Origin: an uncultured Peptococcaceae bacterium
Lineage (GTDB): Bacteria > Bacillota > Peptococcia > Peptococcales > Peptococcaceae
Direction: 5' to 3'
Length of the DNA stretch: 13,707 nt
Assembly (NCBI GenBank): GCA_900552455.1
Contig: URZX01000045.1
Coordinates: 1-13,707, forward strand
The translations under genes were made by a program, and so were the position numbers. The stretch's first letter is position 1. Every line of letters starts with the position of its first letter. The notes under the pieces were generated by a model. It was not told the DNA's origin. It was given only the letters and a program-made list of their open reading frames with translations, and did no database searches. This document shows, piece by piece, positions 13,641 through 13,707 of this stretch.

Positions 13641-13707
13641 GGACGCCTGCAAGGTGATATGCTCCCCATAGAGTAGATACTCGAAATAACAAAAATCGAG
13701 CCTACAC

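Noticed and set aside
1..13707. CRISPR array, tRNA, rRNA, defence or toxin-antitoxin system
   Set aside because: No regularly spaced direct repeats, no tRNA-like cloverleaf with a TTC-loop, and no recognisable defence, toxin or phage protein was found on either strand.

Overview
The window encodes housekeeping and energy metabolism of what looks like an anaerobic bacterium of the Bacillota, possibly a Negativicute. This placement is an inference. It rests on an electron-bifurcating-type FixABCX set, an E. coli-like class 1A SpeD beside carboxyspermidine-type enzymes, and strong Shine-Dalgarno sites with several GTG or TTG starts. There is no rRNA, tRNA, phage gene or CRISPR array to fix the taxonomy, and I do not name a genus.

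Left half (about 16-6640, all on the minus strand): a six-gene polyamine operon read from a strong promoter near 6608-6636. The order is speD (S-adenosylmethionine decarboxylase), speA (PLP arginine-type decarboxylase), speE (spermidine synthase), speB (agmatinase), a carboxy(nor)spermidine dehydrogenase and a carboxy(nor)spermidine decarboxylase. The last five genes are tightly packed, with two junctions overlapping by 1 and 4 bases. The operon carries both chemistries known for adding an aminopropyl group: decarboxylated SAM with SpeE, and aspartate semialdehyde with the dehydrogenase and decarboxylase. This is the most interesting feature of the window. Because speA and speB are also present, the group could make spermidine through putrescine or through an aminopropylated agmatine.

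Middle (6640-7830): a plus-strand gene for an unrecognised 266-residue protein with an alternating-histidine N-terminus and a two-copy 82-residue repeat, read from its own extended -10 promoter. It ends at a hairpin terminator shared with the convergent fix operon.

Right (7827-11440, minus strand): a fixC-fixX-fixA(etfB)-fixB(etfA) operon, predicted to encode an electron-bifurcating flavoprotein complex that takes electrons from NADH to quinone and to ferredoxin or flavodoxin. No nitrogen-fixation gene is seen. A perfect 17-base palindrome lies just downstream of its likely promoter.

Right end (11297-13707): a 688-base gene-free divergent region with several palindromes and short repeats, then a plus-strand gene for a CoA-disulfide/persulfide reductase with a C-terminal rhodanese domain, starting at TTG. 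The last 60 bases hold no recognisable gene.
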